From positions 4,626,501 through 4,690,500 of the forward strand of contig NZ_CP009122.1 of NCBI RefSeq assembly GCF_000803645.1: a stretch of DNA of 64,000 bases. Direction: 5' to 3'. The notes under the pieces are model-generated. The model was given only the letters and a program-made list of their open reading frames with translations, had not been told where the DNA came from and did not search any database. Below, one piece after another: positions 8,759 to 17,874 of this stretch; the stretch's first letter is position 1; every line of letters starts with the position of its first letter. A program made the translations under genes and the position numbers. This DNA comes from Sphingopyxis fribergensis (GTDB lineage: Bacteria > Pseudomonadota > Alphaproteobacteria > Sphingomonadales > Sphingomonadaceae).

Positions 8759-10690
8759 ATGCTGACGGGGGGCAGCCTTTGGCCGGTCATCGCAACGCTC
8801 GCGGCGCAAGGCGCGCCGGGAGCCGAGGCGTTGCCGCCGCCGCCCGCACCCGAGGGGCCGCCGGTCGCGGGCGACGCCGCGCCCGCCGAGCAGTCCGCCG
8901 AAGAGCTGATCCCGCCGCCGCCGCCGGTCGATTGGCAGGACATGGTCAAGGACGATCTGGTCACCGACATCATCGAGGGCCGCCGCCGTCCCGGCTATCG
9001 GCCCGACCTTCCCGACGCGCTGACCCAGGACAATGAAGGCGCGCTGCGCCCGCCGCCGCCGCAAGCCTTTCCGGGGATGGAGGACCAATTGCCGGTTCCC
9101 GACCGCTGGCGCCTGATCGAGACATTGGGCGTCGTCAAGGAACGCTGGTTCGATCCCTATCACCAGAACACCTACAAGGGCGACCGCGCGATCGACCGCA
9201 GCAAGGTCAAATGGCTGCCGATCAAGGGCGACGACTGGTTCTTCGTCGCCAATGCCGTGTCCGACACCGTGTTCGAACCGCGCACCTTCCCGATCCCGGT
9301 CGGGGTCCAGACGACTGAGCGGCCGGGCAGCCTCGACGTGTTCGGCAAGGACCGCAGCTTCGTTTTCGCGCAGACCTTCATCGTCGGTGCCGCGCTGATA
9401 AAGGGTTCCACCGCGTTCAAGCCGCCCGATATCGAATATCGCGTCACGCTCGCCTATCAGGCCAATTATGTCGACGTGCCCGAACGGCGCGTGCTCGACG
9501 TGCGCCCGTCGAAGGCGAGCCATCGCTATGACTCGTTCCTCGGCGTGCAGGAATTGTTCGTCGACAAGCATCTCGGCAACACGTCCGACCGATATGATTT
9601 CTATTCGATCCGCCTCGGCATCCAGCCGTTCCAGAGCGATTTTCGCGGTTTTCTGTTCAACGACAGCCAGCTCGGCATCCGCCTGTTCGGCAACCGCGAC
9701 AACAACCGCTTCCAATATAATCTCGCGGCGTTCTGGCGGCTCGAAAAGGACACTAATTCGGGTCTGAATGACATCACCCAGACGCCGCGCGACGACTTCA
9801 TCCTGACCGCCAATCTCTATCGCCAGGATTTCCCCGTCGTCGGGCTGACCAGCCAGGTCAGCGTCACCTATAACATGAACCGCGAAAAGAATGACGTGCA
9901 GATCGACCACAACGGTTTCCCGGTGCGACCGGCGCTGCTCGGCGACCTGCGCGGGCGCGAATATGATGTCGTTTATCTGGGCTACAGCGCCGATGGGCGG
10001 ATCGGGCGGATCAACCTGACCGCGAGCTTCTACGCCGCGCTGGGCGAGGACCGGAACAGCTTCTTCACCGGCAAGCCCGCCGAAATTCGCGCGGGCTTTG
10101 GCGCGGTCGAACTCAGCTACGACCACGACTGGATGCGCTTCCGCCTGTCGGGGCTGTACGCGACCGGCGACGGCGATCCGTATAACAATACCGAGGGCGG
10201 GTTCGACGCGATCTTTGAGAACCCGATCTTCGGCGGCGCCGACACCAGCTACTGGATTCGTCAGACGATCCCCTTCGCGGGCGGCGGGCGCGCGATTGCG
10301 ATCAACGGGCGCAACGGCATATTGAACTCGCTCCGTTCGTCGAAGGAAGAGGGGCAGTCGAACTTCAACAATCCGGGCACCGTCTTTATCGGCGCGGGCG
10401 CCGATTTCGACCTGACGCCGGAGTTTCGCGTCAGCACCAATTTCAACCATCTGTGGTTCGCCGACACGTCGAGCCTGCAGGTGCTGCGCAGCGAAGGGTC
10501 GATCCCGAAGGATATCGGCTTCGACCTGTCGGTGGCGACGATCTGGCGGCCGAAAGCGACGCAGAATATCGTCGGCCGCCTCAGCGCAGCGGTGCTGCTG
10601 CCGGGCAAGGGGTTCAAGGACCTTTTCGACAACAAGCAGAAGAACGACGCCTACGTCTCCATCCTCGCCAATGTGATTTTGAGCTTTTAG
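8759..10690 (+). CDS. Outer-membrane beta-barrel protein, putative porin of a cytochrome conduit
   Basis: A 643-aa protein with a short signal-like N-terminus ending about AAQGAPGAEA, then a proline-rich stretch (PPPPAPEGPP, IPPPPPVDW) to about residue 60. A long region of alternating aromatic and polar residues ends in VSILANVILSF, the aromatic-terminal pattern of BAM substrates. Repeated strands such as YRVTLAYQANYV and RINLTASFYAALG support a large barrel. It starts 3 nt after the lipoprotein gene, and its stop is immediately followed by the decahaem gene's ATG. By analogy with porin-cytochrome complexes it could sheath a cytochrome through the outer membrane; there is no sequence motif that proves this. 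Confidence 0.7.
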   Translation: MLTGGSLWPVIATLAAQGAPGAEALPPPPAPEGPPVAGDAAPAEQSAEELIPPPPPVDWQDMVKDDLVTDIIEGRRRPGYRPDLPDALTQDNEGALRPPPPQAFPGMEDQLPVPDRWRLIETLGVVKERWFDPYHQNTYKGDRAIDRSKVKWLPIKGDDWFFVANAVSDTVFEPRTFPIPVGVQTTERPGSLDVFGKDRSFVFAQTFIVGAALIKGSTAFKPPDIEYRVTLAYQANYVDVPERRVLDVRPSKASHRYDSFLGVQELFVDKHLGNTSDRYDFYSIRLGIQPFQSDFRGFLFNDSQLGIRLFGNRDNNRFQYNLAAFWRLEKDTNSGLNDITQTPRDDFILTANLYRQDFPVVGLTSQVSVTYNMNREKNDVQIDHNGFPVRPALLGDLRGREYDVVYLGYSADGRIGRINLTASFYAALGEDRNSFFTGKPAEIRAGFGAVELSYDHDWMRFRLSGLYATGDGDPYNNTEGGFDAIFENPIFGGADTSYWIRQTIPFAGGGRAIAINGRNGILNSLRSSKEEGQSNFNNPGTVFIGAGADFDLTPEFRVSTNFNHLWFADTSSLQVLRSEGSIPKDIGFDLSVATIWRPKATQNIVGRLSAAVLLPGKGFKDLFDNKQKNDAYVSILANVILSF

Positions 10691-13600
10691 ATGCTGCTGC
10701 GCAAACTCTTCGCCCTGCTCGCTTTTGTGACGATGTGCGCTGCATTCGGCGCGAGCGTCGTGCGCGCGGCGGAAGAGGAAAAGCCGCTCAAGATCGAATA
10801 TCGCTTCACCCCGCCCGCGCCGCGCGAGCAGAGCGACGCCGATGTCAGCGCGAAGTCGGAGGGCTGCTACAGCTGCCACACCCGCACCGACCAGCCCTCG
10901 ATGCACGCGACCCCGGCAGTGAAGCTTGGTTGCACCGATTGCCATGGCGGCGATGCGAGCCAGCGCGGCACCCCCAGCCTCGGCTATCAGCATCCGACCA
11001 ACAAGGAGGTGATGGCGCTCGCGCACCCGCAGCCGACCTTGCCCGGCGCGTGGCACGACAGCTCGGCGAACCCGCAGCGCAGCTATACCTTGCTCAACAA
11101 GGAATCGCCCGAATTCATCCGCTTCGTGAACCCCAGCGATTACCGCGTCGCGCGCGAGGCATGCGGGTCGTGCCATCTCGAGGTGATCGAGGCGACCGAG
11201 CGGTCGATGATGTCGACCGGCGCGATGCTGTGGGGCGGCGCGGCGTATAACAACGGAATCGTCCCCTATAAAAACTACATCTTCGGCGAAGCTTACACGC
11301 GCACCGGCGAGCCCGCGTGCATCCTGTCCCCCTCGTCGCGGTTGACCGCCGAGGACTATAAGGAAGCCTGCAAGCCAAGCTTCGGTTTCGACAAGATATT
11401 GACCGACGCCGAGAAAAAACGCGGCGCGCTCGCCAAAATGTACCCGCTCCCGCGCTGGAGCGTGTTGCCGCCGGGCGACGTGTTCCGTGTGTTCGAGCGC
11501 GGCGGGCGCAACATCAACACGCAATTCCCCGAAATCGGCCTGCCCAACCCGACGGGCAGCATCCAGCGGCTCGAGGAACCAGGGCGCCCCGACCTCAAGC
11601 AATCGAACCGCGGTCCGGGTACGGGCCTTCGCGTCTCGATCCCCGTGCTTAACATCCACAAGACGCGCCTCAACGATCCGCTGTCATGGTTCATGGGAAC
11701 GAACGACCAGCCCGGCGACTATCGCCATTCGGGCTGTTCGGGCTGCCACGTCGTCTATGCCAACGATCGCGAACCGCGGCACAGCCTGACCTATGCCAAA
11801 TATGGCCGCGATGGCGAGACCGATACCGTCGACCCGACGATCCGCGAGAAATTATGGACTGGCGTGGCCGATCATGGCGGCGACAAGAAACCCGCGGGCG
11901 GCGGTCATGCGGACGCATCGCATATGGCGCCCGACGACGGTTTTGTTGGCGGGACCGGGCATGGCGGACTAATCGATCCCGCGGCCACGACCGCTGGCGC
12001 ACCGCAGCGCGAGCCGCGCCCGCGCCGCGAATCGGGGCATCCGATCAGCCACGCCTTTACCCGCGCGATCCCGACCTCGCAGTGCATGTCGTGCCACATG
12101 CACCAGCCGAACATCTTCCTGAACTCGTACCTCGGCTACACGATGTGGGATTATGAATCGGACGCGCCGCAGATGTGGCCGGGGCCGGACAATAGCGCGC
12201 CGCGCCCGCCGGGGATGAGCGACGAAGAGTATCAGAAGACATACAAGCAGCAGCGCTATCCGACCGCCGCCGAGGTTCATCAGGTGCTCGAACGCAATCC
12301 CGAAGGCGCGGCGACGCGCGGGCTGTGGGCCGATGTCGAATTCCTGCGCGACGTCTATGACGTCAACGACAGCAACAAGGACACGCAGTTCGCCGACTAT
12401 CACGGTCACGGCTGGAACTTCCGCGGCATTTTCAAGCGCGACCGCGAAGGCAATCTGCTGACCGCCGACGGCAATATGTCGACCTATGGCACCGACACCG
12501 CGAACATCATCGATCCGAAGGATCCGGAGAAGTGGCGCAAGAGCTGTAGCCATTACACCGATCCGAAAGAACGCGAACTCTGCCTGACGAGCGCCGACCC
12601 CGGCCGACCGGACGTCGAGGGCAAGTTCGTTCCGCCCGGGATCAACCCGGGCAAGGCGGTCCATATGATGGACATCCACGCCGAAAAGGGCATGCAATGC
12701 GCCGATTGCCACTTCGCGCAGGACAGCCACGGCAATGGCTATATTCAGGGCGAAGTCGCCAACGCGGTCGAGATCAGCTGTAAGGATTGCCACGGCACCG
12801 CCGATGCCTTCCCGAACCTGCTGACGTCGAACGTCGCGGCGCGGCCGCAGGGCAATAACCTCGCTTTGCTGCGCAACCCCGACGGGCGGCGACGTTTTGA
12901 ATTCCAGTATAATGACGATGCCGAGGTGATCGGGCTGATCCAGCGCTCGATCGTCGATCCGAAGCTCGAATGGCAGGTCAGCCTCGTCAAGCAGGCGGTG
13001 ACGCCGGGGCCGCATTTCAACGCCAAGGCGGCGCGCGCCAAGCTGATGGCGCGCGCGGGCGCCGACGACGGCAGGTATGAATGGGGGCCGGGGGTCGCGA
13101 ATGAAGACCGCGCGCACGGCGACGACAAGATGACCTGCTTCACCTGTCATCTGTCGTGGACGACGAGTTGCGGCGGCTGCCATTTGCCGATCGAGGCGAA
13201 CTGGAAAACCAAGATGCACCATTTCGAGGGTGAGGAGACGCGCAACTTCGCGACTTACAACCCGCAGGTGGCGCGCGACGAGATGTTCCAGCTCGGCCGC
13301 CACCAGCTGACCAAGCCCGGTGAGCCCGGCCCGAACGGCGAGGCGCGCGGGATCATTACGCCGGTGCGCTCGACCTCGGCGCTGGTGCTGTCGTCGACGA
13401 ACATCAACCGCGAGCGCATCTATGTGCAGCAACCGCCGATCAGCTCGGCCGGCTATTCGAGCCAAGCGTTCGCGCCGCATTTCCCGCACACCGTCCGGCG
13501 GCAGGAAACCAAGCAATGCTCAGACTGTCACCTGTCGGCGAACGACGACAATAATGCGATCATGGCGCAGCTGAACCTGCTCGGCACCAATTTCGTCAAC

Positions 13601-15022
13601 TTCGTCGGCCTGAATGTCTGGTCGGGACAGGAAAACAGCTTCCAGGCGACGCGCGTCACCGAATGGGACGAGCCGCAGGCGGTGATCGGCAGTTACCTCC
13701 AGAAATATGCCTATCCCGACTATTGGAAACTGCACGTCGAACAGAATGGGCGTGAGCTTAAAAATTGGGTGCGCGGCAAGACTTTCGACAAGAAATTGTC
13801 AGGCGAAACGCACGCGCTCGAGGAATTCGCCAATATCGTCCAGGGCACGGGCGGACGGGTCAACTGCCTGCAACAGCGCGGCGAATATATGTTCGTCGCG
13901 GAAGGCAAGGGCGGCTTCCGCGTCTATGACGTCGCCTCGATCGGCAACAAGGGCTTCTCGGAACGCATCGTCCGCGCGCCCTTCTCGCCGCTTGGCCACG
14001 ACACGCATGTGAAGACGAAGAACGCGACCTGCATGGCGATCGCGACGACGCAGCCGATCAGCGTGTCGCGCAACGAGACTATCGTGAAGAATTTCCCCGA
14101 GAATCACGAACAGGTGATGCACGACATCTATCGCTACGCCGTCATCACCGACAGCGTCGAAGGCCTGATCCTCGTCGATATCGACACGCTGGCCGACGCC
14201 GAATTCCGCAACAACAAGCTGAAGCGCGCGCTGACGTGGAACGAAGGCAATGTCCTTGCAGGGGCGCGGCACATCACGCTGGCGGGCAGCATGGCCTATG
14301 TCACGACCGACGCCGGCCTCGTCGTGCTCGACCTGACGACGCCGCTTGCGCCCAAAGTCACGGCGCAGCTTCCGCTGACCGACGCGCGCGCCAGCGCGGT
14401 GCAGTTCCGCTATCTTTGGGTCACCGATGCCGACGGCGTGAAACTGTTCGACGTCACCAACCTCGCGCAGCCGGTCGCGGTGCCGGAGGGCACGGTCCGG
14501 CTCGCCAACGCGCGCAAAATCTATCTGGCGCGCACCTATATGTATGTCGCGGCGAAAGCCGACGGCCTCGTGATCGTCGATGTCACGCGCCCCGCGGCGC
14601 CGATCGTCTGGCCGGGGCTCACCTTTGGCGGTGCAATGGCTGATGCGGAGGACGTGATCGTCGCGTCGACCAACGCCTCGCTCTTTGGCTATGTCGCCGA
14701 CGGGCGGGGCGGCATCAAGGTGCTGCAACTGACCAGCCCCAACAATCCGGGCCTCTATGGCTTCTCGCCAAAGCCGACGCCTGAACTCATCGCCTGGGCA
14801 AAAACCCCGTCGCCCGCGCTCGCGCTGTCGAAGGGCCTCGACCGCGACCGCGCCGTCGACGAGACTGGTGGGCAGATGGCAGTCTTTGGACGTGTCGGGT
14901 CGCGGCCCTTCACGCGGGGTGAGATGGAGAAGCTGTTCCTGAACAGCAAAGGCATGATCTACAAGGTGAGTGACGAGGTCGACCAGAATGCGTGGCGCCC
15001 GCCGCTTCTCTACGCAAACTGA
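10691..15022 (+). CDS. Large decahaem cytochrome c with C-terminal LVIVD-type beta-propeller
   Basis: A 1443-aa exported protein: signal peptide in residues 1-27 (LFALLAFVTMCAAFGASVVRA). Ten CXXCH sites are visible: CYSCH (59), CTDCH (81), CGSCH (158), then CSGCH, CMSCH, CADCH, CKDCH, CFTCH, CGGCH and CSDCH up to about residue 950. From about 1050 to 1390 the protein changes to short repeats of the LVIVD type, for example MFVAEGKGGFRVYDV, YVTTDAGLVVLDL, YMYVAAKADGLVIVDV. These usually form a beta-propeller. The ATG follows the barrel gene stop directly, so the four genes are very likely one transcript. I infer a surface-exposed or periplasmic terminal reductase or electron exchanger; the substrate is unknown. 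It converges on spoT. Confidence 0.85.
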   Translation: MLLRKLFALLAFVTMCAAFGASVVRAAEEEKPLKIEYRFTPPAPREQSDADVSAKSEGCYSCHTRTDQPSMHATPAVKLGCTDCHGGDASQRGTPSLGYQHPTNKEVMALAHPQPTLPGAWHDSSANPQRSYTLLNKESPEFIRFVNPSDYRVAREACGSCHLEVIEATERSMMSTGAMLWGGAAYNNGIVPYKNYIFGEAYTRTGEPACILSPSSRLTAEDYKEACKPSFGFDKILTDAEKKRGALAKMYPLPRWSVLPPGDVFRVFERGGRNINTQFPEIGLPNPTGSIQRLEEPGRPDLKQSNRGPGTGLRVSIPVLNIHKTRLNDPLSWFMGTNDQPGDYRHSGCSGCHVVYANDREPRHSLTYAKYGRDGETDTVDPTIREKLWTGVADHGGDKKPAGGGHADASHMAPDDGFVGGTGHGGLIDPAATTAGAPQREPRPRRESGHPISHAFTRAIPTSQCMSCHMHQPNIFLNSYLGYTMWDYESDAPQMWPGPDNSAPRPPGMSDEEYQKTYKQQRYPTAAEVHQVLERNPEGAATRGLWADVEFLRDVYDVNDSNKDTQFADYHGHGWNFRGIFKRDREGNLLTADGNMSTYGTDTANIIDPKDPEKWRKSCSHYTDPKERELCLTSADPGRPDVEGKFVPPGINPGKAVHMMDIHAEKGMQCADCHFAQDSHGNGYIQGEVANAVEISCKDCHGTADAFPNLLTSNVAARPQGNNLALLRNPDGRRRFEFQYNDDAEVIGLIQRSIVDPKLEWQVSLVKQAVTPGPHFNAKAARAKLMARAGADDGRYEWGPGVANEDRAHGDDKMTCFTCHLSWTTSCGGCHLPIEANWKTKMHHFEGEETRNFATYNPQVARDEMFQLGRHQLTKPGEPGPNGEARGIITPVRSTSALVLSSTNINRERIYVQQPPISSAGYSSQAFAPHFPHTVRRQETKQCSDCHLSANDDNNAIMAQLNLLGTNFVNFVGLNVWSGQENSFQATRVTEWDEPQAVIGSYLQKYAYPDYWKLHVEQNGRELKNWVRGKTFDKKLSGETHALEEFANIVQGTGGRVNCLQQRGEYMFVAEGKGGFRVYDVASIGNKGFSERIVRAPFSPLGHDTHVKTKNATCMAIATTQPISVSRNETIVKNFPENHEQVMHDIYRYAVITDSVEGLILVDIDTLADAEFRNNKLKRALTWNEGNVLAGARHITLAGSMAYVTTDAGLVVLDLTTPLAPKVTAQLPLTDARASAVQFRYLWVTDADGVKLFDVTNLAQPVAVPEGTVRLANARKIYLARTYMYVAAKADGLVIVDVTRPAAPIVWPGLTFGGAMADAEDVIVASTNASLFGYVADGRGGIKVLQLTSPNNPGLYGFSPKPTPELIAWAKTPSPALALSKGLDRDRAVDETGGQMAVFGRVGSRPFTRGEMEKLFLNSKGMIYKVSDEVDQNAWRPPLLYAN

Positions 15023-15044
15023 TGGGGAAGGATGGCCAACGACC

Positions 15045-15103
15045 GGAAGCGGAATAATATCCTCCCCATGGCTTCGCCACCGGGAGGATTAACGTCCGCT
15101 TCC
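15045..15103. terminator. Nested hairpin between convergent genes
   Basis: Outer arms GGAAGCGGA (15045-15053) and TCCGCTTCC (15095-15103) enclose inner arms ATCCTCCC (15059-15066) and GGGAGGAT (15082-15089). It sits between the stop codons of the decahaem gene and spoT, where a two-way terminator is expected. No long T-run is seen. It may also be a dispersed palindromic repeat. Confidence 0.5.
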
Positions 15104-15128
15104 CACCCCTAAGCTGACATCGATCCGC

Positions 15129-17222
15129 CTAAAGCCGCTCGGCCTGCACCACCGTGTCCGACGCGCGCAGCGCCGACAATATGCGCATCAGATGCTGCAC
15201 ATCGCGCACCTCGACGACGACGTCATAGGTGTGGAAACCGCCCTCGCGGTTCGACAGGCGCAAATTGGTGATGTTCGCCATATTGGCGGCGAGGATGCCC
15301 GACATTTCGGCGAGCGTGCCGGGTTCGTTGCGGATGACGATACACAGCCGCGCGTTCCCGCCCTCGCTGTCTTCTTGCCAGCGCAGGTCGATCCAGTCGG
15401 CGTCGATGCCGTCGGCGAGCCGTGGGCAGTCGATGACATGTACCTCGATTCCCTCGCCTGGTCGCGACAGGCCGACGATGCGGTCGCCGGGGACGGGATG
15501 GCAGCAGTCGGCGAGCTGATAGGCGACGCCGGGTGTCAGCCCCGCGATCGACACCGCCGCGCCCTGCACCAGCTTGCCCGGCTTGGTCTTCATCTCGGCG
15601 GTGATGCCGGGGACGAGCGCCTCGAGCACGGCATTGTCGGTGAGCCGCTGCTTGGCGATCGCGACATAGAGGGCGCTGTCGTCGTCGAGCTTCAGCCGCT
15701 CGCGCGCCGCGATGCGCGCCTTGTCGCCGACCTTGTTGGGCAGGCGCGCGACGATCTCATCGTACATCTTGCGGCCCAATGCCGACAGCTCGACCTTTTC
15801 CTTCGACCGCACATGGCGGCGGATCGCCGCGCGCGCCTTGCCGGTGACTGCGAAGCCCAGCCAGGCCGGCTGCGGCGTCTGCTTGTCGGAGGAGAGGATT
15901 TCGACCGTGTCACCATTGTTCAGCTGGGTGCGCAGCGGCACCAGCCGCCCGTTGACCTTGGCCCCGACGGTGCGGTCGCCGAGCCCGGTGTGGACGGCAT
16001 AGGCGAAATCGACCGGCGTCGCGCCCTTGGGCAGCTGGTGCAAACTGCCCTTCGGCGTGAAGGCGAAGATGCGGTCCTGATACATCGCGATGCGCGTGTT
16101 TTCGAGGAACTCTTCGGGATCGTGCGTCTGCTCGAGGATTTCGATCAGGTCGCGAATCCACCCCGCCTGTCCGTCAGGGGCGGAGCCGCCCTGTTTATAC
16201 GCCCAATGCGCGGCGAAGCCGAATTCGGACTGCTGATGCATGCCGAGGCTGCGAATCTGGATTTCAATCCGCATATTCTGCTGGTGCATGATCGTCGTGT
16301 GCAGCGACTTGTAGCCGTTGCGTTTCGGGGTCGAGATATAATCCTTGAACCGGCCCGGAACCATTTTCCATTTGCTGTGGATCAGGCCGAGTGCGGCATA
16401 GCAATCGGCATCGGTCGGAGTGATGATGCGAAAGGCGATGATGTCGGTCACCTGCTCGAAGCTGACGTGCCGCTCCTGCATCTTGCGCCAGATCGAATAG
16501 GGGTGTTTCTCGCGCCCCGACACATCTGCTTCGATCCCGTTCTTGGCGAGCAATTCCTTGAATTCGCGGCTGATCCCCGCGACCTTGTCCTTGCCGCCCG
16601 CGCTCAGCTTGGCGAGGCGGCCGGTGATCGTCGCATAAGCTTCGGGTTCGAGCTCGCTGAACGCGAGCAGCTGCATCTCGCGCATATATTCATACATGCC
16701 GATCCGCTCGGCGAGCGGGGCATAGATGTCCATCGTCTCCTTGGCGATGCGGCGGCGCTTTTCGGGATTCTGGATGAAATGCAGCGTCCGCATATTGTGC
16801 AGCCGGTCGGCGAGCTTGACCAGCAGCACGCGGATATCGTCGGACATGGCGAGCAGGAATTTGCGCAGATTCTCGGCCGCGCGCTCATTCTCGGTCTGCG
16901 CTTCGATCTTGCTGAGCTTGGTTACGCCGTCGACCAGCCGGCCGACGTCGGCACCGAACAGGCGTTCGATCTCTTCGGGAGTCGTCAGCGTGTCCTCGAG
17001 CGTGTCGTGGAGCAGCGCAGTGACAATCGTCTCGGCATCGAGATGGAGGTCGGTTAAAATGCCCGCTACCTCGACCGGATGGCTGAAATAGGGGTCGCCC
17101 GATGCGCGTTTCTGGCTGCCATGCTTCTGCACGGTGAACACATAGGCGCGGTTCAGCAGCGCCTCGTCGACGTCGGGATCATAAGCGCGCACGCGCTCGA
17201 CAAGTTCATATTGCCTCAGCAT
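15129..17222 (-). CDS. spoT: Bifunctional (p)ppGpp synthetase/hydrolase, long RelA-SpoT homologue
   Basis: Makes and degrades the alarmone (p)ppGpp. About 697 aa with the full long-RSH order: HD hydrolase domain (HPVEVAGI, then LLHDTLEDT with the HDxxED motif near 75), synthetase domain (DIIAFRIIT, and FKDYISTPKRNGYKSLHTT near 300), TGS domain (FTPKGSLHQLPKGATPVDFAY near 390), then zinc-finger/helical and C-terminal ACT regions (LCIVIRNEPGTLAEMSGIL). The ATG at 17222 (MLRQYELVERV) is preferred over a TTG three codons upstream because it matches the usual family start and has GGATG upstream. A copy of the palindrome shared with EPS promoters lies 27 bases before it. It is the only RSH visible here. 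Confidence 0.95.
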   Translation of the reverse strand: MLRQYELVERVRAYDPDVDEALLNRAYVFTVQKHGSQKRASGDPYFSHPVEVAGILTDLHLDAETIVTALLHDTLEDTLTTPEEIERLFGADVGRLVDGVTKLSKIEAQTENERAAENLRKFLLAMSDDIRVLLVKLADRLHNMRTLHFIQNPEKRRRIAKETMDIYAPLAERIGMYEYMREMQLLAFSELEPEAYATITGRLAKLSAGGKDKVAGISREFKELLAKNGIEADVSGREKHPYSIWRKMQERHVSFEQVTDIIAFRIITPTDADCYAALGLIHSKWKMVPGRFKDYISTPKRNGYKSLHTTIMHQQNMRIEIQIRSLGMHQQSEFGFAAHWAYKQGGSAPDGQAGWIRDLIEILEQTHDPEEFLENTRIAMYQDRIFAFTPKGSLHQLPKGATPVDFAYAVHTGLGDRTVGAKVNGRLVPLRTQLNNGDTVEILSSDKQTPQPAWLGFAVTGKARAAIRRHVRSKEKVELSALGRKMYDEIVARLPNKVGDKARIAARERLKLDDDSALYVAIAKQRLTDNAVLEALVPGITAEMKTKPGKLVQGAAVSIAGLTPGVAYQLADCCHPVPGDRIVGLSRPGEGIEVHVIDCPRLADGIDADWIDLRWQEDSEGGNARLCIVIRNEPGTLAEMSGILAANMANITNLRLSNREGGFHTYDVVVEVRDVQHLMRILSALRASDTVVQAERL

Positions 17223-17248
17223 TGCATCCAATGTCGTTCATGCAGGCA

Positions 17249-17265
17249 ATATTGCAATGCGAAAT
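17249..17265. promoter_or_regulatory. ATATTGC-AAT-GCGAAAT palindrome upstream of spoT
   Basis: Matches the 7-3-7 imperfect palindrome seen in the EPS promoters of this window. It is 27-43 nt upstream of the chosen spoT ATG. Its presence at an alarmone gene is the only copy with a named non-EPS target. Function is inferred from recurrence only. Confidence 0.45.
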
Positions 17266-17343
17266 TTGCTTGCGTGTAACCGCGGGCGTCGAGCAATTTT
17301 GATAACGATGTTTGGAAGCATCGTTCGCCGAAGGTAGGCAGCG

Positions 17344-17387
17344 AAAAACCGCCGTACTTCACCGGCAAAGCCAAGTGGGCGTACGGC
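17344..17387 (-). terminator. Rho-independent terminator of the CC_3452-family gene
   Basis: Read on the minus strand, GCCGTAC (17387-17381) pairs with GTACGGC (17357-17351), and a TTTTT run follows at 17348-17344. It is just downstream of the minus-strand gene ending at 17414. Confidence 0.5.
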
Positions 17388-17413
17388 AGCTGCCGACCGG
17401 CGTGCGGGCGCGA

Positions 17414-17749
17414 TTATTTCGCGCCGTTGCAGCGCGCCAGCTCTTCGGCCTCGAGCGCTTTGCCACCCGTGGCGAAGCTCGCCACCGGGCCTGCCTTTTT
17501 GACGAGCGCCGAACACATCACGAGCGGGCGGCTCGTACCTTGACGGGCAGTGCAGCTGGAGCCCTTGCATGCCCAGACGACATCGCGCGCGACGAAGCGC
17601 GCCTCTGTCGCCGGACCGGCGAGTTCGGCGCGGTAGTAGGCGCCGCTCGCGGCGGTTGCTGCGCTGGATGCGAATGAGAGGCCGCCGATCAGTGCGGCGC
17701 CTGCCAGCGCGAAGGAATGGGGGAGGGGAGAAGGTTTGAATATGGGCAT
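17414..17749 (-). CDS. CC_3452-family small exported protein
   Basis: A 111-aa protein with a signal peptide (FALAGAALIGGLSFASSA, cleavage near ATAASG) and a compact domain with YYRAELAGPATEARFVARDVVWACKG in two parts, plus cysteines in WACKGSSCTA, MCSAL and RCNGAK. This is the conserved alphaproteobacterial family named after Caulobacter CC_3452; its function is unknown. I start at ATG 17749 because AGGAG lies 7 nt upstream; an upstream start nine codons earlier would put the signal peptide further inside. It is divergent from the HxlR regulator, with which it shares a promoter region holding two inverted repeats. Confidence 0.75.
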   Translation of the reverse strand: MPIFKPSPLPHSFALAGAALIGGLSFASSAATAASGAYYRAELAGPATEARFVARDVVWACKGSSCTARQGTSRPLVMCSALVKKAGPVASFATGGKALEAEELARCNGAK

Positions 17750-17768
17750 TGGGAGCTCCTGTTTTTGC

Positions 17769-17820
17769 GCAACCATGAGGTTGCGAGGCGCTACCTAGAC
17801 TTTGAGTTGCGAAATGCAAC
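17769..17820. promoter_or_regulatory. Two inverted repeats in the divergent promoter before the HxlR regulator
   Basis: GCAACC-ATGA-GGTTGC (17769-17784) and GTTGC-GAAAT-GCAAC (17806-17820) lie between the CC_3452 gene and the HxlR gene. Autoregulation by the HxlR protein is the simplest reading. The second repeat resembles the TTGC/GCAA sites elsewhere but has a 5-nt spacer. Confidence 0.4.
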
Positions 17821-17874
17821 GTAGACCCTATATTTTTTTGACGCACAGGGCGATTTTACGTTAGGGCTTGGGTC

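Noticed and set aside
8750..11659. A 969-codon open frame on the minus strand
   Set aside because: It is antisense to the barrel and decahaem genes, which have signal peptides, haem motifs and tight gene spacing. GC-rich codon bias keeps the mirror frame open; the peptide has no domain text.
15192..17057. 621-codon plus-strand frame opposite spoT
   Set aside because: Mirror of the complete RSH gene; composition dominated by Arg/Asp/Gly/Ala as expected for a shadow frame.
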